The notes below the pieces were generated by a model. The model searched no databases and was not told the DNA's origin. It saw nothing but the letters and a program-made list of their open reading frames with translations. This document shows, piece by piece, positions 1 to 7,038 of a stretch of DNA of 64,000 nt. Both the position numbers and the translations under genes were made by a program. Origin of the DNA: Archangium lansingense (GTDB lineage Bacteria; Myxococcota; Myxococcia; Myxococcales; Myxococcaceae); contig NZ_JAPNKA010000001.1 of assembly GCF_026626635.1 (NCBI RefSeq), positions 8,680,001-8,744,000 of the forward strand. Direction: 5' to 3'. How positions within the stretch are numbered: the stretch's first letter is position 1; each line of letters starts with the position of its first letter.

Positions 1-382
1 CGCAGAAGTAGCTGATCTCCGCGCTCCGGTGTGCGGGGAGCGCGAACACCGGCAGCGCGCCCAGCCGGAACAGCGCGAAGCACACCTCGAAGAACGCGGC
101 GATGTTGGGCAGCTGCACCACCACCCGATCCCTCGGCTTGATGCCCAGGGCCTGGAGCCCAGCGGCCAGCCGATCGGCTCGTTCGTCGAGCTCGCGGTAG
201 CTCCAGCGCTGTGTTCCGGCGACGATCGCGGTGCGCTCACCGTGGCGCTGGGCCCGCTCGCGCAGCACCTGCCCGAAGGTCTCGCCACGCCAGTAGCCAG
301 CCTGCCGGTAGCGCGTGGCAAACTCCTCGGGCCAGGTGGGGCATCCCGGAAGCAAAGCAGTCTCCCGCTGAGGGTCCGTCAT
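1..382 (-). CDS. mxcE: 2,3-dihydroxybenzoate-AMP ligase (N-terminal part, cut by window edge)
   Basis: Only the first 127 residues lie in the window; the reading frame is open to base 1. The translation begins MTDPQRETALLPGCPTWPEE and follows the N-terminal subdomain of EntE/DhbE-type adenylating enzymes, with the typical SYRELDERADRLAAGL and DRVVVQLPNIAAFFEVCFAL blocks. This family activates 2,3-dihydroxybenzoate as the acyl-adenylate and loads it onto a carrier protein for catecholate siderophore assembly. The ATG shares an ATGA with the stop of the isochorismate synthase gene, so the two are probably translationally coupled. The order dehydrogenase, isochorismate synthase, ligase matches mxcC-mxcD-mxcE of the myxochelin cluster, which is the reason for the symbol. 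The A3/A5 ATP-binding motifs would lie outside the window. Confidence 0.88.
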   Translation of the reverse strand, partial: MTDPQRETALLPGCPTWPEEFATRYRQAGYWRGETFGQVLRERAQRHGERTAIVAGTQRWSYRELDERADRLAAGLQALGIKPRDRVVVQLPNIAAFFEVCFALFRLGALPVFALPAHRSAEISYFC

Positions 383-1605
383 GGCTGCACCTCAGCGCCC
401 TGCCCCAGCCCCATCGCCTGGAGCATGGTCCGGAACTTCGCCTCGGTCTCGGCCAGCTCGGACTCGGGCTTGGAACCGACCACGATTCCCGCTCCCGCGA
501 ACAGCCGCAGCGAGTGCTCATCGGCCTCCGCGCAGCGGATGGTCACTGCCCACTGGCCGTCGCCGTTGGCGTCGCACCACCCCACCGTGCCCGTGTAGTA
601 GCCGCGCTCGAAGGGCTCGATGGTACCGATCGCCGCGTGGGCCAGCTCCGTCGGGTAGCCACACACCGCCGGCGTGGGATGCATCGCGACGGCCAGCATC
701 AGCGAGGAGATGGACGGATCCTTCAGCTCACCGCTGATCCGGGTCGACAGGTGCCACAGGGTCGGCGTGCTGACGAGTGACGGCTCCGCGGGAACATCCA
801 GCGTCTTGCAGTACGGACGCAGCGCCTCCACGACCGACTCGATGACCACGGCATGCTCGTGAAGGTCCTTGGGGGAGACGCGCAGGGCGGCAGCCCGCTC
901 TTGATCCTCGATCGGATCGGCGCTGCGAGGCGTCGTCCCCGCCAGCGGGTTGGCGAGCACCTGCAACCCCGAGCGCGAGACCAACAGCTCCGGGCTGGCG
1001 CCGATCAACGTGCGTCGCCCTGCTCCAGGCGTGGCCGCCAGCTGCGGAGGCAGATCCACCGCGAAGGTGTAGCCGGAGGGGTTGCGCCGAGCCAGGTTGC
1101 GCAGCAACTGCGTCAGGTCGATGGGCGTGGCGGCGTTGAGCTGGAGCGAGCGGGACAGCACCACCTTGCGCAGCGGTCCGCTCTGCATCAGCTTCAGCGC
1201 CTGTGCCACGCCGTTGAGATAGGCTGCGGGCTCGGGTACCGGCTGGACCGTGTACCGCTCGGCCAGCGGGCGCTGCGCAGGAGCAGCCGAATCGAACACC
1301 AGCGGCCCCGCGCGCTGGATGGTCATGGGCACCACGAGCTGCGCGGGAATCGAGCTGTCGAAGGGCACCGCACCGACGGCCACGGGGATGTCGTGAGCAG
1401 CCTCCCGGGCCTCGTTGAGCACCGTCGCCACGCGCTCGGGCAGGAGCTCCAGCGCGTTGGTGCCTCCGGAGTGCGGCACCGTCGCGAACGTGCCTCTCGC
1501 CAGCATGGTGCGCTTGGGCGAGGCGAAGAAGAAGGACGAGCCCGCCTCGTAGCTATCGAGCAACTGCGTCGCCAGCATCCGCGGCTCACTGGAACTTCCG
1601 GTCAT
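379..1605 (-). CDS. mxcD: isochorismate synthase of myxochelin-type siderophore synthesis
   Basis: A 408-residue chorismate-binding enzyme that converts chorismate to isochorismate, the first committed step to 2,3-dihydroxybenzoate. Family blocks seen in order are GASPELLVSR, NPLAGTTPR, KDLHEHAVVIESVVEAL, STPTLWHLSTRI, HPTPAVCGYPTELA and ERGYYTGTVGWCD, as in EntC/DhbC/MenF. The start at 1605 (MTGSSSEP) is preferred over an in-frame codon at 1707: AAGAGGTGG lies just upstream, and the longer version would run through a Fur-box-like palindrome and into the preceding gene. It overlaps the downstream ligase by 4 bp. It has its own putative Fur site 26 bp upstream, so it may be transcribed both from the upstream gene and from its own promoter. 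The family is certain; the myxochelin assignment rests on gene order. Confidence 0.93.
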   Translation of the reverse strand: MTGSSSEPRMLATQLLDSYEAGSSFFFASPKRTMLARGTFATVPHSGGTNALELLPERVATVLNEAREAAHDIPVAVGAVPFDSSIPAQLVVPMTIQRAGPLVFDSAAPAQRPLAERYTVQPVPEPAAYLNGVAQALKLMQSGPLRKVVLSRSLQLNAATPIDLTQLLRNLARRNPSGYTFAVDLPPQLAATPGAGRRTLIGASPELLVSRSGLQVLANPLAGTTPRSADPIEDQERAAALRVSPKDLHEHAVVIESVVEALRPYCKTLDVPAEPSLVSTPTLWHLSTRISGELKDPSISSLMLAVAMHPTPAVCGYPTELAHAAIGTIEPFERGYYTGTVGWCDANGDGQWAVTIRCAEADEHSLRLFAGAGIVVGSKPESELAETEAKFRTMLQAMGLGQGAEVQP

Positions 1606-1630
1606 CACAACCACCTCTTGACATTGAAAA

Positions 1631-1645
1631 TGAAAACCATTCTCA
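1631..1645. promoter_or_regulatory. Fur-box-like operator upstream of mxcD
   Basis: TGAAAACCATTCTCA is a 6-3-6 inverted repeat with one mismatch. Its reverse complement, TGAGAATGGTTTTCA, differs by one base from the palindrome upstream of mxcC. It sits 26 bp before the mxcD start, where a bound repressor would block transcription. The half-site resembles the Fur consensus (TGATAAT-type). Iron-dependent control is inferred. Confidence 0.6.
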
Positions 1646-1666
1646 GAATCGGAAGACAAAAAGACC

Positions 1667-2440
1667 CTAGGCGCCCAGCGTCGCGCCGCCGTCGACACAA
1701 AGGTCATGCAGCGTGATGTGGCGTGCCCGGTCCGAGACGAGGAACGACACCGCCTCGGCGATATCAGCCGGAGTGGCGATCCGGCGCAGGGGGATGCCCA
1801 CGCGGAAGGTCTCGGGCGAGCCGGCGATCACCGCCTGCGCGCCATGCTCGTCGGCCCACAGCGCGCGCTGCATGGCCGTGTCGGTGGAGCCGGGAGACAC
1901 CACGTTGCAGCGGATGTTGTGCTGAGCCAGCTCGAGCCCCAGGCATTTGGTGAACATGGTGGAGGCGGCCTTGGAGGCGGCGTAGGCGGCCATCTGCATG
2001 CGAGGCACTCCGGCGGCATTCGAGCCGACGGTGACAATCACTCCGGACTGGCGCGGCACCATGCGCCGCGCGACGGCGCGGGAGACATGGAACACGCCAT
2101 GGGTGTTGACCGCGAAGGTGGCCGCCCAGTCCTCATCGCTGAGGGACACGACCGGGCCCATGCGCAGCACACCGGCGACATTGACCAGGATGCCGATGGG
2201 TCCCAGCTCGCGCTCAATCCGCTCGACCACGGCTTCGACCGCGGCGCTGTTGCTCACATCGGCCGGAAAGGCGGCGGCGCGGCAGCCACGCTCGCGCAGC
2301 TCCGCCACCAGCGAGGCCAGTCCCTCCTCCCGAGTGTCGAGCGCCGCGATGGACGCGTCGCCAGCCAGCACCCGTGCTACCGCCGCCCCAATGCCCTGGG
2401 CAGCCCCTGTCACCAGGGCAACTCTGGTGGTTGTTCCCAT
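1667..2440 (-). CDS. mxcC: 2,3-dihydro-2,3-dihydroxybenzoate dehydrogenase (SDR family)
   Basis: A 257-residue short-chain dehydrogenase of the EntA/DhbA type, which oxidises 2,3-dihydro-2,3-dihydroxybenzoate to 2,3-dihydroxybenzoate with NAD+. The nucleotide-binding motif TGAAQGIG is at residues 11-18, followed by the NVAG structural motif and the catalytic Y-x3-K in YAASKAA. Length is normal for the family. The start at 2440 is backed by GGGAGGGAACAC directly before the ATG. It appears to be the first gene of the minus-strand siderophore operon, and a strong Fur-box-like palindrome lies about 50 bp upstream. An SDR alone would be ambiguous; the adjacent isochorismate synthase and DHB-AMP ligase settle the assignment. 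Confidence 0.9.
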   Translation of the reverse strand: MGTTTRVALVTGAAQGIGAAVARVLAGDASIAALDTREEGLASLVAELRERGCRAAAFPADVSNSAAVEAVVERIERELGPIGILVNVAGVLRMGPVVSLSDEDWAATFAVNTHGVFHVSRAVARRMVPRQSGVIVTVGSNAAGVPRMQMAAYAASKAASTMFTKCLGLELAQHNIRCNVVSPGSTDTAMQRALWADEHGAQAVIAGSPETFRVGIPLRRIATPADIAEAVSFLVSDRARHITLHDLCVDGGATLGA

Positions 2441-2491
2441 GTGTTCCCTCCCAAGGGCCGGAGACCCCCAGCCCGAGCGAGAATTAGAAGT

Positions 2492-2517
2492 TGAGAATGG
2501 TTCTCATTATCATTCTC
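2492..2517. promoter_or_regulatory. Fur-box-like operator upstream of mxcC
   Basis: TGAGAATGGTTCTCA (2492-2506) is a perfect 6-3-6 inverted repeat. It overlaps a second half-site run through 2517, so GAGAATG at 2493-2499 also pairs with CATTCTC at 2511-2517. This looks like overlapping Fur boxes. It lies between mxcC (minus) and the toxin gene (plus), so it could affect both. Regulation by Fur is inferred from similarity to the consensus and from the siderophore context. Confidence 0.7.
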
Positions 2518-2657
2518 TGGTCGTGCTTGGTGCCATGTTCTGGTACACGGAGTCAAGAGGCATCCCTCGGAGGTGGTGTCGAGTAGCAGGACCTGGAAGG
2601 TGACGCACGTGGATCTCACACGGCGTCAACGGAAGCCTCGTAAGCTGCCGCGTCGCC

Positions 2658-4199
2658 ATGCAGAACACCATTCGCTGGGGCATTCTCGGGACAGGACAGG
2701 TGACGGGATTCCTGCTGGCGGCAAGCCTGATGCTGATGGCCTGCGCAACGGATGGGACTCGAGTGGCCGGGCCTGATATTCGCTCCACGCAAGGCGCATC
2801 CAGCCAGGTCCAGGTTCGCCTGGAGACGGAAGAAAGCCCACCGCAGACCTTCGCACCTCCGCACGGCACACCCGTGGAGGTGACCCTGGCGCAGTTCGAC
2901 ACGGCCATGGCCCGGTTGGTGACGGAGCTGGAGTTACCCTCCCCTCGCCATCAGCGGTTGGCGCTCTGCGACCAGCCCCGACAGGAAGACGAAGGCTCGG
3001 CGTTGACGCGGGACTATTCCCGCTGGTGCGAGCGTCGGGGCACTCCTGGCGACTGTTTGTCCCTGCTGGACAGCACTCTCTCCCTGGGTGCCGAGGCGAG
3101 GCGTACGCTGGCGCTAACCATCTCTCTGGGCTCGGTCTGGGAAGGCTCAGTGGAAGTCTGGGCCGGCATGGTGGACCCGATGGCCCTGCAATCCATGGTC
3201 ATGTCCGCCATGGCGGGCTACCTCGCCATGCTCGCCTTTCCCCTGCCGGTGACCCAGGCGGCCGCCGTCTCTTTCGGCTGCTTCATGATTGCCTACCTGG
3301 GGCTGGATACCGTGTGGAGCCTGCTGCAGGGCTGGAGGCAGTTGGAGATGGAGACCCAGCAGGCACGCACCTTCGCCGAGGTGCGCGAGGCAGGTGAGCG
3401 CTTTGGCCGGGTGATGGGAGCGCAGGTGGGGCGCCTGTTGGTGATGTTGGCGACAGCGGCCATTGGCTCGACCACGAACCTGCTCATGAAGGGCCCAAGA
3501 CTGCCGGGCTACGCGCAGGCGTCCGTTCAAGCCAGGTCTCAGGTGGGCCTGGGACTTTCGGCGCTGAGTCAGGTGCGGCAGGTACTGGTGGGCCAGGGGA
3601 GCTTCACCCTGACGCTGGCTCCGGGCGCCCTCGCCATGGCCGCTCAGGGGATGGACGGTGGCGGAACCTCTGGAGCGCCAGGTCTGGCGGCCCAGAGCAA
3701 CGCTCCGAGCAAGTACCGCCTGCCGTTCATCGAGTCGTGGCGCAAACCGAGGTTCACCGAGGACGGGAGGCTCCTGCCCTACAAAGACACGAGGAATCCG
3801 CCCACTCCCATCACGAACCTGGGCCGCAATCGAGCTGGACAGACGGTCTCGAATGGCAAAACCACCGTCAGGTTCGACAGGGATGGCTTCGCGGAGTTCA
3901 ACACAAAGTTCGAGACCCTACTGGACGACGTCCATGTCGGTAGCGGACAACGCTTCTCGCATTACAAAGCCGCCAACCAGAAACTATCCCAAGCGATCAA
4001 ACAAGACCCTCGCCTGGCCAAGGAGCTTGGGCTCAGCGCCGATGCCATCGAGAAACTCTCTTCCTCGACGAAGCCACCGATTGGTTACTCCTGGCACCAT
4101 CATCAGGATGTTGGAAGAATGCAGTTGGTAAGCCTCGAAGAGCACCAACTCGCCGCTCCTCACACGGGTGGGATGGCAATCTGGGGAGGAGGCCAGTAA
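2658..4199 (+). CDS. SitA5-like lipoprotein polymorphic toxin with C-terminal WHH nuclease domain
   Basis: A 513-residue lipoprotein. After an unusual N-terminus comes a hydrophobic stretch ending in the lipobox LMAC. The middle region (SRWCERRGTPGDCL, then SVWEGSVEVWAGMVDP and LGLDTVWSLLQGWRQLE, with two hydrophobic segments) matches the myxobacterial TIGR02269/SitA5 lipoprotein family as I recall it. The last 40 residues carry GYSWHHHQDVGRMQLV and PHTGG, the signature of WHH nucleases of the HNH/Endo VII fold. SitA proteins are swarm-inhibition toxins passed between kin by outer-membrane exchange. The gene is followed 2 bp later by a SUKH immunity gene. The first 17 codons are nearly identical to the start of the oxidoreductase gene at 4750, so the n-region of the signal peptide is a captured foreign sequence with a single Arg. 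Which start is used is uncertain; GTG at 2700 is an alternative. Confidence 0.85.
   Translation: MQNTIRWGILGTGQVTGFLLAASLMLMACATDGTRVAGPDIRSTQGASSQVQVRLETEESPPQTFAPPHGTPVEVTLAQFDTAMARLVTELELPSPRHQRLALCDQPRQEDEGSALTRDYSRWCERRGTPGDCLSLLDSTLSLGAEARRTLALTISLGSVWEGSVEVWAGMVDPMALQSMVMSAMAGYLAMLAFPLPVTQAAAVSFGCFMIAYLGLDTVWSLLQGWRQLEMETQQARTFAEVREAGERFGRVMGAQVGRLLVMLATAAIGSTTNLLMKGPRLPGYAQASVQARSQVGLGLSALSQVRQVLVGQGSFTLTLAPGALAMAAQGMDGGGTSGAPGLAAQSNAPSKYRLPFIESWRKPRFTEDGRLLPYKDTRNPPTPITNLGRNRAGQTVSNGKTTVRFDRDGFAEFNTKFETLLDDVHVGSGQRFSHYKAANQKLSQAIKQDPRLAKELGLSADAIEKLSSSTKPPIGYSWHHHQDVGRMQLVSLEEHQLAAPHTGGMAIWGGGQ
2665..2708 (+). repeat. 44-bp direct repeat, left copy
   Basis: Positions 2665-2702 are identical over 38 bases to 4757-4794; after one mismatch, 2704-2708 equal 4796-4800. 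The repeat encodes the TIRWGILGTGQV segment in frame in both genes, and the two copies lie exactly 2092 bp apart. It brackets the toxin-immunity cassette and is probably a footprint of its insertion. Confidence 0.95.
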
Positions 4200-4201
4200 C
4201 G

Positions 4202-4639
4202 ATGAGAATCCAATGGCAGCCCTACGTCTGGAACGAGCCCCATCCACTGGACTCGCAGGTTCTTGACCAGCTCGAGCAACAGTGGGGGGTAAGGCTCCCA
4301 GAACTGTATAGGGAGATTGTCTCAACCCACCAGGGCATGGGACCAGAACCTTGCGCCTTCGATGTCGGCACGGGCAACGATGCGTTCAGTGTCTTGTTGA
4401 TTGTCAGCACAGACAGCGAAAAGGAACCGTACTCGATCAGCAAGGCTCATCAGGTACTGCAGCCGCACGTTCCAGCAGGGATCTTTCCCTTCGCCCTCAC
4501 TCCCGGTGGCGAATACTTGTGTTTCGATTACAGAGACTCACCAGCGCAACCCAAGGTCGTCCTTGTGTCGATGGAGATGACCATCTACCCCGTCGCGGAC
4601 AGCTTCACTGTATTTATGGCTGGCCTCTACAACGGATAG
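4202..4639 (+). CDS. SUKH (SMI1/KNR4)-family immunity protein
   Basis: A 145-residue, probably cytoplasmic protein. The N-terminal pattern DSQVLDQLEQQWGVRLPELY followed by an FPFALTPGGEYLCFDYRD block is typical of SMI1/KNR4 (SUKH) domains, which serve as immunity proteins against polymorphic nuclease toxins, often of the HNH/WHH kind. It begins 2 bp after the toxin stop, with GGAGGAGG nine bases before the ATG, so toxin and immunity are made together. It fills the position that SitI genes occupy in sitAI cassettes. SUKH is certain at family level; neutralisation of this particular toxin is inferred from context. Confidence 0.85.
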   Translation: MRIQWQPYVWNEPHPLDSQVLDQLEQQWGVRLPELYREIVSTHQGMGPEPCAFDVGTGNDAFSVLLIVSTDSEKEPYSISKAHQVLQPHVPAGIFPFALTPGGEYLCFDYRDSPAQPKVVLVSMEMTIYPVADSFTVFMAGLYNG

Positions 4640-4749
4640 ACCGATCTTGCTCCAGGCTGGATGCGTTGCATCCATTCCGCGAAGTACGCGTCGCGGAGCT
4701 GTTTCCACTGTCCCCATGCGCGCTCCTGGCATAGCGTCTGCGGAGTCAT

Positions 4750-5844
4750 ATGCGTGACACCATTCGCTGGGGCATTCTCGGGACAGGACAGGTGGCGGGA
4801 CTCTTCGCACGAGGGCTCCGGGAAATCCCAGACGCCCAACTGCTCGCGGTGGGCTCGCGCTCGCGTCAGAACGCCGACGCCTTCGCCCGCGAGCACGGTG
4901 TGCCGCGCGCCTACGCCACCTACGAGGATCTGGTGCGCGACGCGAACGTGGACGTCGTCTACGTAGCAACCCCCAACAGCGCGCACCGGGAGCACTGTCT
5001 GCTGGCGCTCGAGCACGGCAAGCCCGTGCTGTGCGAGAAGCCCTTCACCCTGGACGCGGCCGAGGCCAGCGCCATCGCCGAGACGGCCCGGGCTCGCGGG
5101 CTGTTCTGCATGGAAGGCATGTGGATGCGCTTCGTCCCCGTGCTGCGTGAGCTGGAGTCACGGGTGCGCGCGGGTGCCATCGGCGACGTGCGCATGCTCA
5201 CCGCGAACCTCGGCCTGCCCATCGAGTTCGACCCGCGGCACCGCCTCTTCGATCCGAAGCTCGGCGGCGGCGCACTGCTGGATCTGGGCGTCTACCCGCT
5301 GTCCCTCGCCCTGCGGCTGATGGGCCGGCCCACGCGCATCACCAGCCAGGCCGTGTTCGGTCAGACGGGGGTGGACGAGCAGTGCACCATCCTCCTCGAG
5401 TTCCCCGAGGGACGGCAGGCCGCGCTCACCACCAGCGTGCGCAACCGCACCACGGACGACGCGGCCCTGATGGGCACCGAGGGGATGATCCATCTCCACG
5501 AGCCACTCTACCGCCCGGAGACGCTGTCCCTCGTGCGCTCACCTCGGCTGGGCGGTGGGCGCGAGGTCTCGCGGATGCGTGGGTACGCGGAGCGGCTCGG
5601 GCTGGGGCGGATCAAGCATCACCCGCTGGTGCGCGAGGTACGCCAGGCCGTCGGCTTCGTCCGCACCGAGCGGGTGACGCGCCGGGTGCTCGGCAACGGC
5701 TACGCGCACGAGGCCCTCGAGGTCATGCGCTGCCTGCGAGAGGGCCTGCGAGAGAGCCCGCTGATGCCGCTCGATGAATCCGTGGAGCTCATGCGGACGG
5801 TGGATGCCATCCGACGGGAGTGGACACGCCCTACACCACTGTAG
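4750..5844 (+). CDS. Gfo/Idh/MocA family NAD(P)-dependent oxidoreductase
   Basis: A 364-residue protein with an N-terminal Rossmann fold (RWGILGTGQVAG) and the diagnostic catalytic E-K-P motif in VLCEKPFTLDAAEA near residue 97, followed by a GFO_IDH_MocA C-terminal alpha/beta domain (GGGALLDLGVYPLSLALRLMG). Members oxidise or epimerise sugars, inositols and related compounds; the substrate cannot be told. CGGAG lies five bases before the ATG, which supports the start. The first codons are duplicated upstream at 2658, and everything between the copies is the toxin cassette, so the native promoter of this gene may have been displaced. It is followed 39 bp later by a second family member in the same direction. 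Confidence 0.92.
   Translation: MRDTIRWGILGTGQVAGLFARGLREIPDAQLLAVGSRSRQNADAFAREHGVPRAYATYEDLVRDANVDVVYVATPNSAHREHCLLALEHGKPVLCEKPFTLDAAEASAIAETARARGLFCMEGMWMRFVPVLRELESRVRAGAIGDVRMLTANLGLPIEFDPRHRLFDPKLGGGALLDLGVYPLSLALRLMGRPTRITSQAVFGQTGVDEQCTILLEFPEGRQAALTTSVRNRTTDDAALMGTEGMIHLHEPLYRPETLSLVRSPRLGGGREVSRMRGYAERLGLGRIKHHPLVREVRQAVGFVRTERVTRRVLGNGYAHEALEVMRCLREGLRESPLMPLDESVELMRTVDAIRREWTRPTPL
4757..4800 (+). repeat. 44-bp direct repeat, right copy
   Basis: Partner of 2665-2708. It lies inside codons 3-17 of the oxidoreductase gene, which keeps a full-length, normal frame here, so this copy is probably the ancestral one. The cassette lies wholly between the two copies. Confidence 0.95.
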
Positions 5845-5883
5845 GAAACACGCACTGCCAGGGGGCAGAGGACGAAGGGAAAC

Positions 5884-7032
5884 ATGCGTATCGCCATCGT
5901 TGGCACGGGCTATGTCGCCGATTACTACCTGAAGACGCTACCCGACCACCCCCGCCTGCAGCTGGTGGGTGTCATGGACCGGGATGGACCGCGCGCCGAA
6001 CGCTTCGCAGGCTTCCACCGCTTGCCCACGAGGTACCGCAACTACGAGGAACTGCTGGCGGATGACCGCGTGGAGTGCGTGGTGAACCTCACCAACCCGC
6101 ACAGCCACTACACGCTGACGAAGGCCGCTCTCGAGGCCGGCAAGCACGTGTACTCGGAGAAGCCGCTGGCCATGGAGATGGCTCACGCCGAGGAGCTGGT
6201 GGCACTCGCCGAGTCCCGGGGACTCCAACTCGCGAGCGCGCCGTGCAGCCTGCTGGGCGAGACGGCGCAGACCTTGTGGAAGGCGCTGCGCGAGGAGCGA
6301 ATCGGCCGGGTGCGGCTGGTGTACGCGGAGCTGGATGACGGGCCCATCCACCTGATGAAGCCCGAGCGGTGGCGCAGCGACTCGGGCAACCCGTGGCCGG
6401 CGAAGGACGAGTACGAGGTCGGCTGCACGCTGGCGCACGCGGGCTACTACATCACCTGGATGGTGGCCTTCTTTGGCCCAGCCTCGCGGGTCACATCCTT
6501 CTCCACCGTGCTCACGCCAGACAAGGGCGTAGAGGTGGACCGGCAGACGCCAGACTTCAGCGTGGCCTGCATCGAGTTCGCTTCCGGCACGGTGGCCAGA
6601 CTCACGCACAGCATCTACGCGCCGTACGACCATGGACTGCGGCTCATCGGTGACCGGGGAGTGCTGAGCACGAAAGATTGCTGGCTCTACAACTCGCCGG
6701 TGTACCTCGGGCGGCGCGATGCGCTCGGGCTGAAGGTGGAGAAGAACCCGGTGAAGGCGAAGTGGATGGGACTGGGCCCCGAGGCGCTGCCCCTGGTACC
6801 GGGACCCGGGCAGTCCCGCGGGTCTCGCAAGGCCAACACCATGGATGTCTCGCGAGGAATCGCCGAGGTGGCCGAGGCCGTGCACCAGGGGCGCCCATGC
6901 CGGCTGTCTTCCCGGTTCGCCCTGCACGTGAACGAAGTCACGCTCGCCATCCAGCACCCGGCGGAGCCCGGCGTTCCGAGGACGATGAAGACGACGTGCG
7001 ACCCCATCGCCCCGATGCCCTGGGCGGCGTAG
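5884..7032 (+). CDS. Gfo/Idh/MocA family oxidoreductase
   Basis: A 382-residue dehydrogenase with Rossmann start MRIAIVGTGYVADYY and the family E-K-P motif in VYSEKPLAMEMAHAEELVAL. The C-terminal half contains NPWPAKDEYEVGCTLAHAGY and an H-x3-Y-like region where catalytic residues of this family lie. GAAGGGAAAC precedes the ATG. It is probably co-transcribed with the preceding paralog, from which it differs enough to suggest a distinct step in one pathway, for example sugar-nucleotide or inositol modification. The substrate is not inferable. Its stop lies 6 bp from the convergent stop of the reverse transcriptase gene, so there is little room for a terminator. Confidence 0.9.
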   Translation: MRIAIVGTGYVADYYLKTLPDHPRLQLVGVMDRDGPRAERFAGFHRLPTRYRNYEELLADDRVECVVNLTNPHSHYTLTKAALEAGKHVYSEKPLAMEMAHAEELVALAESRGLQLASAPCSLLGETAQTLWKALREERIGRVRLVYAELDDGPIHLMKPERWRSDSGNPWPAKDEYEVGCTLAHAGYYITWMVAFFGPASRVTSFSTVLTPDKGVEVDRQTPDFSVACIEFASGTVARLTHSIYAPYDHGLRLIGDRGVLSTKDCWLYNSPVYLGRRDALGLKVEKNPVKAKWMGLGPEALPLVPGPGQSRGSRKANTMDVSRGIAEVAEAVHQGRPCRLSSRFALHVNEVTLAIQHPAEPGVPRTMKTTCDPIAPMPWAA

Positions 7033-7038
7033 CCACCC

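Noticed and set aside
2665..4800. Transposon target-site duplication as source of the 44-bp repeat
   Set aside because: Too long for common transposons, no transposase and no terminal inverted repeats at the cassette ends; homology-driven or site-specific recombination fits better.
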